64,000 bases of DNA, taken from NCBI GenBank assembly GCA_020736575.1, contig JAGPYM010000035.1, forward strand, positions 124,001 through 188,000, in the 5' to 3' direction. Below, in pieces: positions 1 to 11,480 of this stretch (position 1 is the first letter of the stretch; each line of letters opens with the position of its first letter). Made by a program: the position numbers and the translations under genes. This DNA comes from Thelonectria olida (lineage: Eukaryota > Ascomycota > Sordariomycetes > Hypocreales > Nectriaceae). The notes under the pieces were generated by a model, which had not been told where the DNA came from, did no database searches, and worked only from the letters and a program-made list of their open reading frames with translations.

Positions 1-1058
1 CGACCGCCCAAACTCTCCTCTTACTAGTCGCAAGATCTTCCTCCAATCATTTAGTTTCCGATGCCTCTTACCGGTGGACCAACATGGGAGTACTCGTCTC
101 TACAGCTGTTAACATCGGGCTTCACCTCGATCCTTCTACTTGGAAGATATCGCCAGCCCAAATATCGCAACGGCGTAGGCTCTCCTTCAGCATCTATGCC
201 ATTGATAGGTGGCTAGCCGCTACCCTGGGGAGGCCACCTCATATTGATAACGCGAACTGGCTCGTTACTTCGCTGAAGGTGGATGATAGTCATTGCGCTG
301 GTATATCTTCGGATCACTGGGCTGACTTGCTTGCCGTCTCATCCGTTACGTCTGTTCTCGCCTCCACCCTCGCCAGCCTCTAGTGAGCTCTCCCTCTCAC
401 TCGCCCACTGTTGTACACTAACTCGTTTCCCAGTTCTCTTCGGGCTGTTCATTCCCTCCTCGAATCGCCAGAGAAAGCAACAGCGGCTTCCACTGGCCTC
501 ATACAAACCCTTGATGAGAGCCAAACGTGTTTCAGCACCAGCCCCGAGGCGCTTGAAAGAACTTCGCAAACTACGTCTTCCTTCGTTGTCAGCCTTAGCT
601 ACTATTACACCCGCCTTCTTATTCTTAGAGCTGGTCTCCGTTCAATGGTTCATGGAGATTTGAGTCTGTCGTCAGCGAACCCGGAGAGCTCTCCCGATGA
701 TTTCAATCTACGTGCCAAAATGAAAGACTGTGTTGAAAAGTTCTCAGCATTCGTCCAGGGACTTCACAGTGACGATATTGCTGGACTCTGGCCACCGTGG
801 TGTCAAACAGCCTTTTCGTCTCTGTGCTTTGCGTTGCTGTTGATGATGGTGTCTTCGTCCACTTCTCAAGAGGCCTCTTCATGGCTGGAGATTTTGCACA
901 CAACCAGAAGAAATTTGCGATTAAAGGCCAACTCCTTGCCGGTACTTCGTTTAAGTCTTCTGCGAGTCGACTCGATATTCTGGCGCGGAGTCGACAAAGT
1001 CCTGAAGCTCAAACCACACGTTGAGGAGGCAGTTCGAACATTTACAAAGCCCTTATAG
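1..1058 (+). CDS. Fungal transcription factor, C-terminal part (truncated by window edge)
   Basis: The visible part is the fungal_trans (PF04082-type) middle-homology region of a Zn2Cys6-family regulator; the DNA-binding end lies outside the window. Seen: an open frame from base 3 with the typical GLHLDPS and RRRLSFSIYAIDRW...LGRPPHI signatures. An apparent stop at 381-383 is removed by an intron at 383-433 (GTGAGC...CACTAACTC...CAG, 51 bp). Splicing gives LASLYSLRAVHSL, the normal continuation in this family. Exons are 3-382 and 434-1058; the stop codon ends at 1058. The RRRLxxxIYAIDRW and GRPxxI block resembles the Dal81/UGA3-like branch, but the target pathway cannot be told. Confidence 0.82.
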
Positions 1059-1965
1059 TATAAACTTCTATCGTTGCGAACTATTGGGATCAATTGGGAA
1101 TAACTCTTCGCTTTAAGAAAGACCATGATAAGCTTGAAACATCATTGCGACAATGTATTAAGAAGCTTATTGTAGTTCATATGTGCAACGCCGGGTCTAG
1201 CTAGCATCAATTTCTACTGTGTGCTTCCAATTGTAGCTCCTTCAGGCTCCAGTAGCAAATTTTCTTTTTACGCCAATAAGCTTGAAACGTAGTTGTATTA
1301 CCGACAACAGTATCCTCACAGATGTATAGATCTCCTTTGATTATGAATCTTAAAGCAGTTCTTATCGAGAAAGATGATCGTGGGACAGGTAATTAAGTAT
1401 TCCTACCTCGGTATATTACCGAACGCTTCTATGCGTTGCCTTGCTTGTGTCGCTGGAATTGATAGACTACTTGGCTAGAAAGATGGCGAATAATGAGGCC
1501 TTCTCGCATGTCCAGCTTTTGCGAATCACTATCAAATGCGAACCATTTTCGATTAGTTGTACGCAACTGTCGCCATATCATGCCTCGCCGCATAGCCGCC
1601 GCATAGCCCAAATCTACAAGGAATAAAGTCTGCGTTTAAGACCAACCTGACCATGCGACTCTTCCAAAACCAATCATGACAAAGAATTCCCTTCAGCTCC
1701 GACAAGCTACAGTGTTCATGCATGGGACTATGGCGTTTGTAGCTGCGCTAACCGATCATCCAAGTCTAGACGCATCCATCACAATCAGGCATCCCCAGCG
1801 TCCCGAACATCCGGCCACACCATCTATCGAGTTGAAGAAATAAAACATTCGATCCGTCCTCCAATGACCCTAAAAGTGTCTTCAAATTCCGCATGAACCA
1901 TCCCAACCAGACTGAACTGTCTTCCAACCAATCCAAGCCGTTGCGGCTCCAGAACTCGTTCCAAG
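1059..1965. other. Intergenic, no gene seen
   Basis: About 0.9 kb between the end of the regulator and the DUF2235 gene. Only short overlapping ORFs with no recognisable family are present. The part before 1966 presumably carries the promoter of the DUF2235 gene. Confidence 0.6.
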
Positions 1966-4900
1966 ATGGGCACTGACATTGACCAGTTCGTGTCCAGCAT
2001 CTCGGCCACTGACTTTGAGCAAGTCACCCACGAAGCTCATGAGCTGGTCTCACACGAGACGGCAGGCAATAGCGACAATGCTCCTTGCAGCGACTGCGGA
2101 GAGTTCCACGTTCGACGACGGCTCGTTTGCTGCGTTGATGGCACATGGATGCTACCGGACGGTACCATGGGTAAGGGTCCAGCGAATTCGCAGCTTCTGC
2201 TGGCCAGTCCGACCGTTACTTCGTAGGCTATGGTGCTCATATTCAACCAGGTTCTTTTCATGGAAATGCGAGTAATGTGTTTCGCGTCTGGGCTTCGGTG
2301 AAAGAGGGTAGAATCCGGGCGTCTGAGTCCCATGATGGGAAGGAATGGCAACAAGTAAGCAGAACCTACACTGATGAATATGTGACGCAGAAACTAATCA
2401 ACAATTCTCTTCATAATTTAGATTAAGCTCTACTTCAAAGGAATTGGGGCAGAGGAGGTTGGCATCGCTAAACTTATGTCTGGAATAACGGGCGTAGGAT
2501 ACGAGCTGCTCATGGCCCAAGTTTATGCCGTAAGTACGGGGCGCGAGAACTTTGACAGATGGACTGATGTGGTTTCTCTCTCGAAAAGACGTGTTGCCTT
2601 TATAGCTGCCCTTCGAGAGACGAGATCTATCTCTTTGGGTTTAGTCGAGGTGGATGTGAGTGTGATCATGGTATTCGGCTATCTGAAACCCTCCCACTAA
2701 CGTTGGATAAAGTCATTGTGAGTGCCGTTGCTGGGCTATTTCACCATATGGGAACCCTAGACCCTTCTGCTCCCGATTTCCCTATACGATTCATTGAAGG
2801 ACTCGGCCTCTACAGGAAGATCTCGACCGGAACGAAGAATGAAAGACATGAGGTCCGTATCTTCAACATGAGATGATTCATTCCTCATGATTCGTCTATA
2901 GACGCTGACTATCTCGAATAGGTGTATCGGTATTTGTAGGTCACATGCTTCACCACTGAGACGACGATTCGCGTGTCCATTTGGGAAAAACGACGTAAAG
3001 CTAAGCTGATGCAGGATTGCCAACACTCGACCATCCCCAAACATCAAGTTTGTCGGCTTGGTTGACTCGGTCAAGGCCGTAAACGACGAAGGTCTCTTCA
3101 ATATCAAGTTCACAGATAACATCAGTCATCTACGCCACGCACTGGCCCTGATTGACATGCGCAGTGCCTTTCATCCTATGCGCTTTCTCCCCGGCAGCAG
3201 AGTACGTTCCGGTCGCACATGTCTAGAGGGATGGTTCCTAGGCGATCACTCCAACATAGGCGGAGCCAAGAAGGAAGACGGCGCCGCCCTGTGGCCTCTG
3301 CAATGGATTCTGAGCGAGGCCGAATCATTCGGGTTGGTCCTTGGTTTCAAAAGCCACCCGAATGCCCCCATTCCCGACCCCGTCGATTGTGTTAGGCCTC
3401 GCGGTGCCTCGAGAACAACAGTGACTTATAAGAACGGCCTCAAGGTCAACGTTTGGGACCTCTCAGGCCGGTTCAAGCAGCCGGGATTAGCTCCAGAGAC
3501 AAACGTAGCCACGAGCATGATTGGCGATATAGGATCATCAGAGAGAAAGATCTTCAGCAGGCAAAAAAAGAAACTCGTTGGGTGATCAAACTCCAGTAAG
3601 GTCCTTCGAGGTCTGCAACAGCGTTTGTCTTTTCAAGTACTGAATCTCCATCATCAGACCCTAAGGCGACCTGCTTCGTTCACCCATCTGTCGTGATGCT
3701 GCAAATTCCAGATTTTCCCATCGAAGAACACGGCTATGCATCACCCTTGGCTTCAGTCACGATATCGGCTTTGTCTGTTCGGTGCCATGTCGAGCAGGAC
3801 GTTTTCGACACGGATCTATTCGAGGCAAACGAGACGTTGGAAGACTGGAAGCCATACAAGCCGAACATACAACTGGATAAACCCCGAATTCTGGTTTGTG
3901 GAAGAGTCGGAGTGGGCAAATCTAGCCTCATCAAGTTGGCGCCCGGGGCCGCAAATGTTGGTTTTATCCATCAAATGTCCACACACGTGCTGATGGTAGA
4001 CAGGTGCAAACATCTGATGGATTTTCTTCAGTTGACCACGACATCAACTACGAGTATGTGACTGATCGGTATATCTTTCACGACTCGAGAGGCTTTGAAG
4101 CCAACAAGGAGGAGCCCTTCAAGTTGGTCCAATCCTTTCTGGATGTGAGAAAAGAAAGCAAAATCATGCAACAGCATGTCCACTGCATCTGATAAGGGTT
4201 TTTGATTGATTCGTAACCTTATCCCAATCAGACATCAATCTACGAGATTGTACTAACAGATTATACAGGTACATCATCCCGCTTGACCGGCGGCTGGAGG
4301 AAGTCGACAAAGACTTCTTTCGGAAAATCAAAACACACAACGTCAAACTGATGCTCGTTCTCACTCACCCAGACAAGATTAGAGCAACCCTCTCACAGTC
4401 CGTAGTTGAGACGTATGCAATGGAACACCCAGACAACTTCATCCAGGTCGAGCTCGACATTCCTCCTGCAGACCAGCCGCTCATACGACGTACCATTATT
4501 ACCCGCTATGCACAAGAGATCAAACAAAAAAGGGACGACATATGCTCGGAACTTTTTGGGACGGAGAACCAACTAGGTCTCGACTGTGACTCGGACTGCT
4601 ACATTGTGAATGCACAATTCCGCCGAGGTATACCCACCGCACTGATCATCTCCCCGTGACCGAAATGGTTCTCATGATAATCGCAGATCCGGCGAGCCGC
4701 TACGACGAGGTCCTCGATCGTTCTCGCCACGTCGGGCAAGATCTTCTCCGCCGCATCGATCGCGAGGACAGATGGCGGGACGTGGGCAACAAGTTGGAGC
4801 AGGCTGTTAAGAAAGCGACGCCCCGCGTTACCAGTGCCAGAAACTCGTTTTACAATCCCCTTAAGCTCTTCGACGACAATATCGACCACTACACTGAACT

Positions 4901-5458
4901 CCAGGAGCGGTTGCATGCAGAACTCAAGGTTGTGTACGGATTTGAGTTCCTCGAAGAAGACAAGGTGAAGCTGATTGCTTCTTTTCCTCTGTTTGCTGAA
5001 CTCGACGAATCTATGAAACTAGTGCATCGGTTGCGCACTTGGGCACATTGGGATCGTTAGGCGTCATCGCTGCCGTATCTGGGCTTGTTGGATGGGCAGT
5101 CGGCGGCGCTCTCGTAGTTGGCAACCAGCTCACGAAGCGGCTTCACACGACGGAAAGATGGCGGCTCTTGATATCGGCGGCTGTCAAGCTGATTCTCATA
5201 TACGACTGGTGTGCGTGGGCTCCTTCCAAGACGATCACAACCGAGCTATTCGGCAGGGCCTTCATCATGTGCGTGCGGAGAGCAAAAGACATCCAAGATT
5301 TCGTCAAGAAGAACTGGGATATGGTGGACGCGATTTTCCGAATTGACTTAGAGACGACTTTGAGGAAGATTGTGACGCACTTCCGGTTCAAGCCCGAACG
5401 CCATATTCTATCGGGGTTGGATTGGTGCACCTGCAGTGTGTGTTCCTGGACTGGATGA
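1966..5458 (+). pseudogene. DUF2235 lipase-like domain + P-loop GTPase fusion, apparently inactivated
   Basis: N-terminal DUF2235 domain (alpha/beta-hydrolase fold shared with bacterial Tle1-type phospholipases): RRLVCCVDGTW, GFSRGG (GxSxG nucleophile), VSAVAGLFHHMGTLDPS, FVGLVDSVKAV. It is followed by a TRAFAC-like GTPase: P-loop GRVGVGKSS near 3902-3928, DSRGF near 4084-4098, and THPDK as a possible G4. After that comes a helical region and a glycine-rich membrane segment (about 5066-5135). Introns that fit in phase: 2171-2250 (or -2226), 2355-2421, 2530-2588, 2656-2712, 3596-3657, 3957-4003; the stretch 2853-3014 is unresolved. Lesions: in-frame TGA at 3583-3585, where tryptophan fits; an intron at 4192-4268 with a good branch site (TACTAAC) but donor ATAAGG instead of GTAAGG; a frame change near 5025-5040. 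The frame change at 4628-4686 can be a GTATAC...GCAG intron. Domain calls are firm; loss of function is inferred. Confidence 0.72.
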
Positions 5459-6065
5459 GGGCTGTAGGGAATGAGTGCTCCTGAGTTCTTTCACCACAGA
5501 CCCAGTATTGAGAGAGGGGTCAGGTGTCTCGAGGGAGGGACTTGCCGTGACGAGGCTGATGGGAAACAAAGTATACGAGACAGTTGTTCCATAGATGATA
5601 GATGGGAAGATTTTACGTAGACGCCGAGAAGAAGGAATACGACCAAATTCGACGTATATCTCGACAGGAAATGGAGACGACTCCTGAGGGCATAGTCAAG
5701 TGACACGATTACGTCGATCCAAGAATGGCCTTAACGTAAAATAAAACCGAATGGCGAAATCATCTGCTACTTCTGCAGTGCAATAAAGCCCAGAACAAAG
5801 CGGCTCGGTATGCAGGGAGTGCAGCTTAGCCCTTCTCCAGCCGCCCATCGCTGAAGGGGCGTATGTTCATGTTCAATACTCAGCCTTCATCTGTGAAACA
5901 CGTATGCGCAATCGACACATGCAGCGACGATTATGGAAGATGTTGAGAATGTCGCCCTAACTGTCATTGAAGCAATACGTTGAAATTCGGACTATCCTCT
6001 ATCAATCGGCGAGAGCCATGATACCTACAGCAATGCGGGTTGCGACTCTGTTGACATCTTGGTCT
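5459..6065. other. Intergenic, no gene seen
   Basis: About 0.6 kb between the DUF2235-GTPase relic and the converging gene that ends at 6066. Only short ORFs, none with a recognisable family. Confidence 0.6.
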
Positions 6066-7348
6066 TTACGTGTCGAATCCCCATCCGACCTGATCGTTCG
6101 ATCCGCCCACGAACCGCATCAGGCTGCTCGCACCACTGACAGCATCGAAACGACCGCCTGAGAAAGCAGCCTTGGCAACACTCAGAGCGGCTCGACCATC
6201 GATCTGAGCATTATTGCTCGGACGCGTCTCTCCCCGGTCCAGCACCTGGTTTAGATAGCTGTCGCCTGCCAGACCATCGTACCGATCCAGGCACAACTGT
6301 CTAACTGCAGGTCCGTACCTGCTGATCCACTGTTCTTCGCTGACTGTAGTATACCTTTTCTGACCCTGTGCATCGGTCTGAGAGAAGGGCCACTCGGCGC
6401 GGACGACGTGGTAGCGCTTGGTGGTGAAGAATAGTACAGGCCACGAGAAGATCCATAGAAAGCTGAGGTACATGAACCAGCGAATCCAACTTGTCAGCCG
6501 CCAGTTATTGAGTCGGCTGGAGGAGTAGATGTCGACTGCTCGGTCGGCCACAGGGAATTCGATGGCGAGTTTGCCTTTGTAGTTGGTGCTCCTGATCAAG
6601 CCCTTGAGACGAGAACGAAGCAGTTGCTCGTCCATGCCAGTGACGGTACGACTTAGGCGGAATCTGCGAGGACACATTAGAGAAGACAGACAGCTGGCGG
6701 TGTGCGATGGGCTTACACTTTGGTCGCCGTCGCCCTGGCACAATAGCGATGACACCACTCCCTCAAATCAGGCTTTGCGTGGCCAACCTCAATATCACGC
6801 TTGACTCCAGGGGCCCGTTCCTTGAGAACAGTGCCTCGGTACGTCTTGTCCCCGCTTTCGGCAGTCGTGAGGCTCATCGCATTTGGGCCGTATGGGTCAA
6901 AGTTGGGCCACAGATAGTTCTGCAAGCTGACCATGATTCGGAAGTCGGTTACCTGCTCGCGGTTGCGCTTCCCGTCCTTGTCGCGCTTCGTTTCCTTGTG
7001 CGTGCCTACGATGTGAATATACGGCGACGGCGGGAGTGTGGCCATATAGTCGACCCAGGACTCCAGGAAGCCAGGATCAGCGTCAGAGCGCTTGTCTTGC
7101 AGCGGAATCACCTCGTTCGCGATACGGGTGCGCTTGTCACCAATACGCCACGAGGTGCGAGAGATATGGCTTTCGGGCGAGCTGACGCCATTGTAGTACC
7201 TCCCCTCGTCTTGGTGATTGGCTTCAGCATGGACTGTTCGCCCGGTGGTGTCGCTGTCAATAGCAGCAACGTCGGCGACGTCGTCAGTGTAGGTGTCTCC
7301 AGCCGTCGTGTGCAGGGACAACGCATCCGGATCTTCGCGACCGCCCAT
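6066..7348 (-). CDS. Conserved fungal membrane protein of unknown function
   Basis: Two exons, complement(7348-6717) and (6663-6066), joined across a 53-bp intron (GTAAGC...CTCGCAG, 6664-6716) in matching phase; about 409 residues. The N-terminal half is hydrophilic, with TRTSWRIGDKR-like and THKETKRDKDGKR segments. One strongly hydrophobic aromatic segment (WFMYLSFLWIFSWPVLFF, about residues 270-295) suggests a single membrane anchor followed by a lumenal or cytosolic tail rich in Gly/Ala/Ser near the C-terminus. An alternative upstream start at 7456 would add 36 residues containing a repeated Ser-Glu stretch; 7348 was preferred because that extension is low complexity. The overall look matches an uncharacterised protein conserved in filamentous fungi. 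No enzyme motif was recognised. Confidence 0.7.
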
Positions 7349-7760
7349 GATTGCTGGAGTCGGGGCACTCTGAGACTCTGAGACTCTGAGACGGTTGAAT
7401 GAGGGAAAGACGAGATTAAATAGGGCGACAGTCGTGGGCCTGCCTTTGAGGTCCAAGCTCCTACTTTAGGTAAGGTATCTAGGCAACAGTCCTCTTCTCG
7501 AGAATTGGACGTGAAGCGCTTACTTCTGCATGTGCACGGCGCGGTTTTGTATGGGCAGCCGGGGACCCCCTGAACGCAGACCCTGCTCACGCAAGACCAA
7601 TGTGGCAGGTCGCTCGGCTGCAAAGCACCCATCATTGCTCCTCCGTAGTGCTTCAAGAAATTACGTGATCGCCTGGAGAAGGGTGAGAAGAAGCATTCAA
7701 GGGTTCTAACAAATATCCGAAACGATCCATTCCATCTCTACTCTAACCAACTATCCATCC
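7349..7760. other. Intergenic between two minus-strand genes, with a small tandem repeat
   Basis: Lies upstream of the membrane-protein gene and downstream of the hydrolase gene. At 7367-7390 the octamer ACTCTGAG occurs three times in tandem, probably in the 5' leader of the membrane-protein gene. Nothing else was recognised. Confidence 0.5.
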
Positions 7761-9022
7761 TCATCGGCAGTGCACACTCTTCAAAAGCTGTGCCGTATCT
7801 TCGATGAACTCGAAACTCTTCGTCAAGCCCCTTTGCGGGTGGTTGTAATGCGCAAACGCATGCGGACACCCGGCGTATCGTTTCATCGTCACCCGATTCC
7901 CAGCTTCCTTGAGCATCCTTCCGTAGAACTCTCCCTCATCCCGCTCGAGGTCAAACTCGGCCGTGACAATGTGCGCAGGGGGCAAGTTTCGCATGTTCGG
8001 CGCAAGAACGGGCGTCAGGATCCAGGTATTGAGCGCACGCTCTACTTCATCTGTAGTTGTCCCAATGTGAGTGAGGTCACCAGCAGCTTGTACATTCGTC
8101 AGGACTCACCAACATCATCGCTCACCCAATGCTTTAAAAACCACTGTTCTCGGCTTAGGCCTCCCCAGGGCAGGTCGTTGAACTGTCGCGCACTCTCATA
8201 AGGACAATTCGCAACTGTGAGCTTTTTCAGCTTGGTGTTGCAGTATCTCATATCTGTTGCAGGAACAATCATGAGATGTAACTTAATATCGATGCCCTCA
8301 TCACGCGCAAAGTGCGCAAGCACGGCAGACATTTGTCCACCGGCTGAGAGGCCACCGAAGGAGACACTCTTTGGGTCAATATTGAGTTCTTTTGCGTTGT
8401 TAATTGTCTTTATCATAGTCAATATCGGTTGCTGAAAATGATGGATGCAAAACGTACCCATTTCACAGCGTCCCAACAGTCGTAGATGGCGGTTGGAAAG
8501 CGATGCTCGGGACCCATCCGGTAATCGACGTCGATGAGTTTGATGGACGACTTGTTGCAGATGTGACGACACCAAGCGGCTTCCGACTTGAGGCTTCCAA
8601 GGACCCAGCCGCCTCCATGGAAGTTGAGATGCACGGGAAATGGGCCTGATCCTTCTGGCGAGTACACCTTGACAGATATTTCTCCGGGCGGCCGACAGAC
8701 GGGAATCTTGCCATCTTCTACTCGGAACACCTCTGGGCCTAGAAGATTTGCTCAGCGAGGTCCCGAGGCACAAAACTCGAGGGCTTCTACCTGGACATGT
8801 TGGATATGTGAAGCTGTACTTGGCGGGATCGGCACGGTACTCTTCAAGGCTGACTTCGTCTGCCCGCACCATTGAGCTGCCATGGTTATTCCACAACTCT
8901 CGCCATTCCGGATCAAGGTCTGGGTAGTCGTCGGTTTGAATGGCTAGACGACCCGGACTCGACAACGCAATTGTGGCCGCTGTCCTGGTGGTCCTAGTGG
9001 TAGTGGTGGTTCGGTTGGGCAT
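7761..9022 (-). CDS. Alpha/beta hydrolase-3 family esterase (hormone-sensitive-lipase-like)
   Basis: Likely carboxylesterase/lipase of the HSL branch. Four exons in phase: complement(9022-8791), (8738-8458), (8407-8110), (8050-7761), introns of 50-59 bp; 366 residues. Seen: HGGGW oxyanion-hole motif (about residues 118-122); the conserved DYRMGPEHRFPTAIYD block; nucleophile elbow GLSAGG with Ser about 192; acid region TAEFDLERDEG; catalytic His in CPHAFAHYN near the C-terminus. The elbow has Leu where most family members have GDSAGG. The N-terminus is Thr/Arg-rich (a run of ACC/ACG codons), with no convincing signal peptide, so probably intracellular. Its start faces the start of the PTR2 gene 405 bp away. 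Substrate unknown. Confidence 0.87.
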
Positions 9023-9427
9023 TTTGAACAGCCAAGGTCAATGGCAATCTCAATAGCTCAACAATGCTTGGAAGTGGCGCCGCTTAGACGAAACCCTCGG
9101 GCCCAAGATAAAGTAACCCTCCGCTCCCGGACGCCAGCCCCGTTGCGATGACGGCGTCGCCGGCGATTGGTGGCGTTGCCAACGCCGATGGCATGATCCA
9201 CCAGGGCTATCATGAGAGATAGGCCGATGGACGCCGCCTATCAACGGTGGCAGCGACAACCCCGCGTTATCATATCTCGCATGGGTTGCAGCAGAATGGG
9301 TCCGAGGCAATGCGCGGTCGGCTCCATCTTCCCCATGTTATATATCCGGTTGGGGTCATGCGATGAGCGACTCCGGTTTTCACAATACGAGCATGAACCA
9401 TTCAATGACTTGACACTTGAGCCCAAC
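9023..9427. other. Divergent promoter region between hydrolase and PTR2 transporter genes
   Basis: 405 bp separate the two start codons (9022 on minus, 9428 on plus), so the genes may share regulatory DNA. No specific operator was recognised. ORFs that cross it are in-frame extensions or shadows. Confidence 0.45.
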
Positions 9428-11480
9428 ATGGACATCGAGACGAAGAAGACGAATGCCACTGCGGCCACCGACGCTGGTAGCATAGCAGCGCAGGAGCACA
9501 AGTCCGACACTGCACGATGGGAGGGCCTTCGGAGAGTGCCCGGCAGGTTGCCCAAGTTGGCGCTCCTGATCTTGGCTGTCGAGGTACGAAGACGCATCCA
9601 AGGCATGAAACTTGACGCACGTGGATGAGAACTGATGGTTTGCTTCTCAGCTGGGTGAACGATTCACCTACTTTGGCCTCTCCGGTCCAATTCAGAATTA
9701 CATCAAGTAAGACATTTCAACTGGTACCCGACTTAGAGACGGACTGATCATAGTAAAGCAACCCGTATGATCCTGCATCAGACCTTCCAGGTGCTCTTGG
9801 CAAAGGCCAGGCGGTAGCCACAGCCCTCGGCAATTTCTTCAAGTTCTGGGCCTACGCATCAACTGTTCTCGGCGCCATCATGGCCGGTAAGTGATGCGAA
9901 CCGCCTCCGACAGCCCCCAATGCTCACGCCTTCAAGACCAGTATCTCGGCAAGTTCAAGGCAATTATCTGCGCATGTGTCATCTACATCGTCGGCCTTGT
10001 TATTCTCGTCGCCACTTCCACTCCCAATGCCCTCCTCAACAACGCGGGTCTCGGTGGATTGATCGCCGCCATGATTACCATTGGCCTTGGGACAGGCGGT
10101 ATCAAGGCCAATGTGACGCCCATGTGCGCCGAGCAGTACCAAAGCTCGCATCCTGTACTGAAGACACTCAAGTCGGGAGAAGAAGTCATTGTTGATCCAG
10201 AGTTGACTGTTCAGAGACTGTTTATGTGGTGAGTGTCTTCAAATGGCCCATCTCTGGGTATAATGTGCTAATGGAGGATAGGTTCTACTGGGTTGTCAAC
10301 GTCGGGGCGCTTTCGCCGCTCATCACAGTCAATGTCGAAGCCCACCACTCCTTTTGGCTGGCCTACTTGGTCCCGCTGATGTAAGTGCGCACAATGTAGA
10401 TACTTGAGTTTATTTCTCACTCAACCCGCCTAGTGCAATCATCATTTCTGTCGGCGTCTTTCTCCTGGGTCGAAAGCAATACGTGCGTGTCCCGCCGATG
10501 GGGTCCGCCATCCTCGATGCCTGCCGTACAACTAGCATCGCTGTCAAAGAGAAAGGTTTCGACAATGCAAGGCCGTCAGTTCTGCGGCAGCTTGGGCACG
10601 ATGAGAAATACCCACTGGCCAGCCAGGATAGATATACCGATGAGTATGTTGGGGATGTCCAGCGAGGGCTCAAGAGCTGCAAGGTAAGTATTCTGCGATC
10701 GTGTATGAACTCAGGACTCACAACTCTTTAGATGTTTTTGTTCTTCCCTTTCTACTTCATCTGCTGGAACCAGATGTGGAACAACCTCATCTCGCAAGCT
10801 GGGCAGATGGCCCTCCACGGAACCCCTAATGATCTCCTCCAAAATCTGGACCCTATTGCGCTTTGCTTCTTTATCCCATTTCTTGATCGTAAGTCGACCA
10901 CGCTGGTCAGGCTGTTTCGCCGATTACTTACGTTTTCAGTGCTGGTGTATCCTCTTCTGCGCAAATACAAGATCGACTTTGATCCTGTCACCCGCATCTT
11001 TATGGGATTCATGTTCGCTTCGATTTCTATGGCATATGCATGCGTCCTCCAGCATTACATCTATAATTCACCACCAAAGAGTATTCACGTCTGGATCCAG
11101 GCTCCAAGCTACATCTTGGTGGCATTCTCCGAGGCTTTTGTCATTGTTACAGGCCTGGAGCTTGCCTTCACTCAAGCACCCAAAAAGTAAGTTCTTGTCC
11201 TGAATAGTTATGCAGTGGTCTGGAGAATGCGAGCTGATTAATTTCATCTAGTCTCCGGTCTGTGATTTCAGCACTGTTTTGGTTGACCATCGCGATTGCT
11301 GCTGCTATATGTATCGCACTCGGCGCTGTATCTCAGGATCCTTACCTGGTCTGGATGTATGGCGCAGTTGGGGTTTCCGGGTTCATCGCTGGTTGCGCGT
11401 TTTATGCTTGTTTTTACCCGAGTAGAAGAAGACGTACTCGGGGAGAGGAGGTGGTTATTGAGGGAAGTGCGTCCACGTAG
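9428..11480 (+). CDS. PTR2/POT-family proton-coupled oligopeptide transporter
   Basis: Plasma-membrane uptake of di/tripeptides with protons (major facilitator superfamily, POT/PTR2). Nine exons in consistent phase: 9428-9583, 9651-9706, 9759-9886, 9937-10228, 10282-10380, 10434-10683, 10732-10888, 10940-11186, 11252-11480. Family marks: GERFTYFGLSGPIQNYI in TM1; NPYDPASDLPGALGKGQ loop; GTGGIKANVTPMCAEQY (PTR2 signature 1); FYWVVNVGALSPL; FFPFYFICWNQMWNNLISQAG (signature 2 region); final helices with QDPYLVWMYG. The first ATG with an acidic/Lys-rich cytosolic N-terminus was chosen, at 9428. Length (about 537 residues) is slightly short but complete for fungal PTR2 proteins. Such genes are commonly nitrogen-regulated; that is family knowledge, not visible here. 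Confidence 0.93.

Noticed and set aside
381..383. Apparent stop codon in the first transcription-factor gene, suggesting a pseudogene
   Set aside because: It lies at the start of a 51-bp intron (383-433) with good donor, branch and acceptor; splicing restores the family sequence LYSLRAVHSL.
3583..4192. Repeat-induced point mutation as the cause of the two G-to-A lesions
   Set aside because: In both cases the mutated C on the opposite strand is followed by C, not A, so the usual CpA preference is not met; two changes are also too few.
7367..7392. Three tandem ACTCTGAG copies as a regulatory repeat
   Set aside because: Only three units and no known binding site; recorded as a simple repeat only.
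8432..8457. 26-bp intron in the esterase gene (acceptor TTTTCAG)
   Set aside because: Too short for fungal splicing; the next AG gives a 50-bp intron in the same phase and a family-typical junction.
9212..9427. Upstream in-frame extension of the PTR2 gene (start at 9212)
   Set aside because: The extension is Arg/Met-rich and lies in the divergent promoter; the ATG at 9428 gives a normal PTR2 N-terminus.
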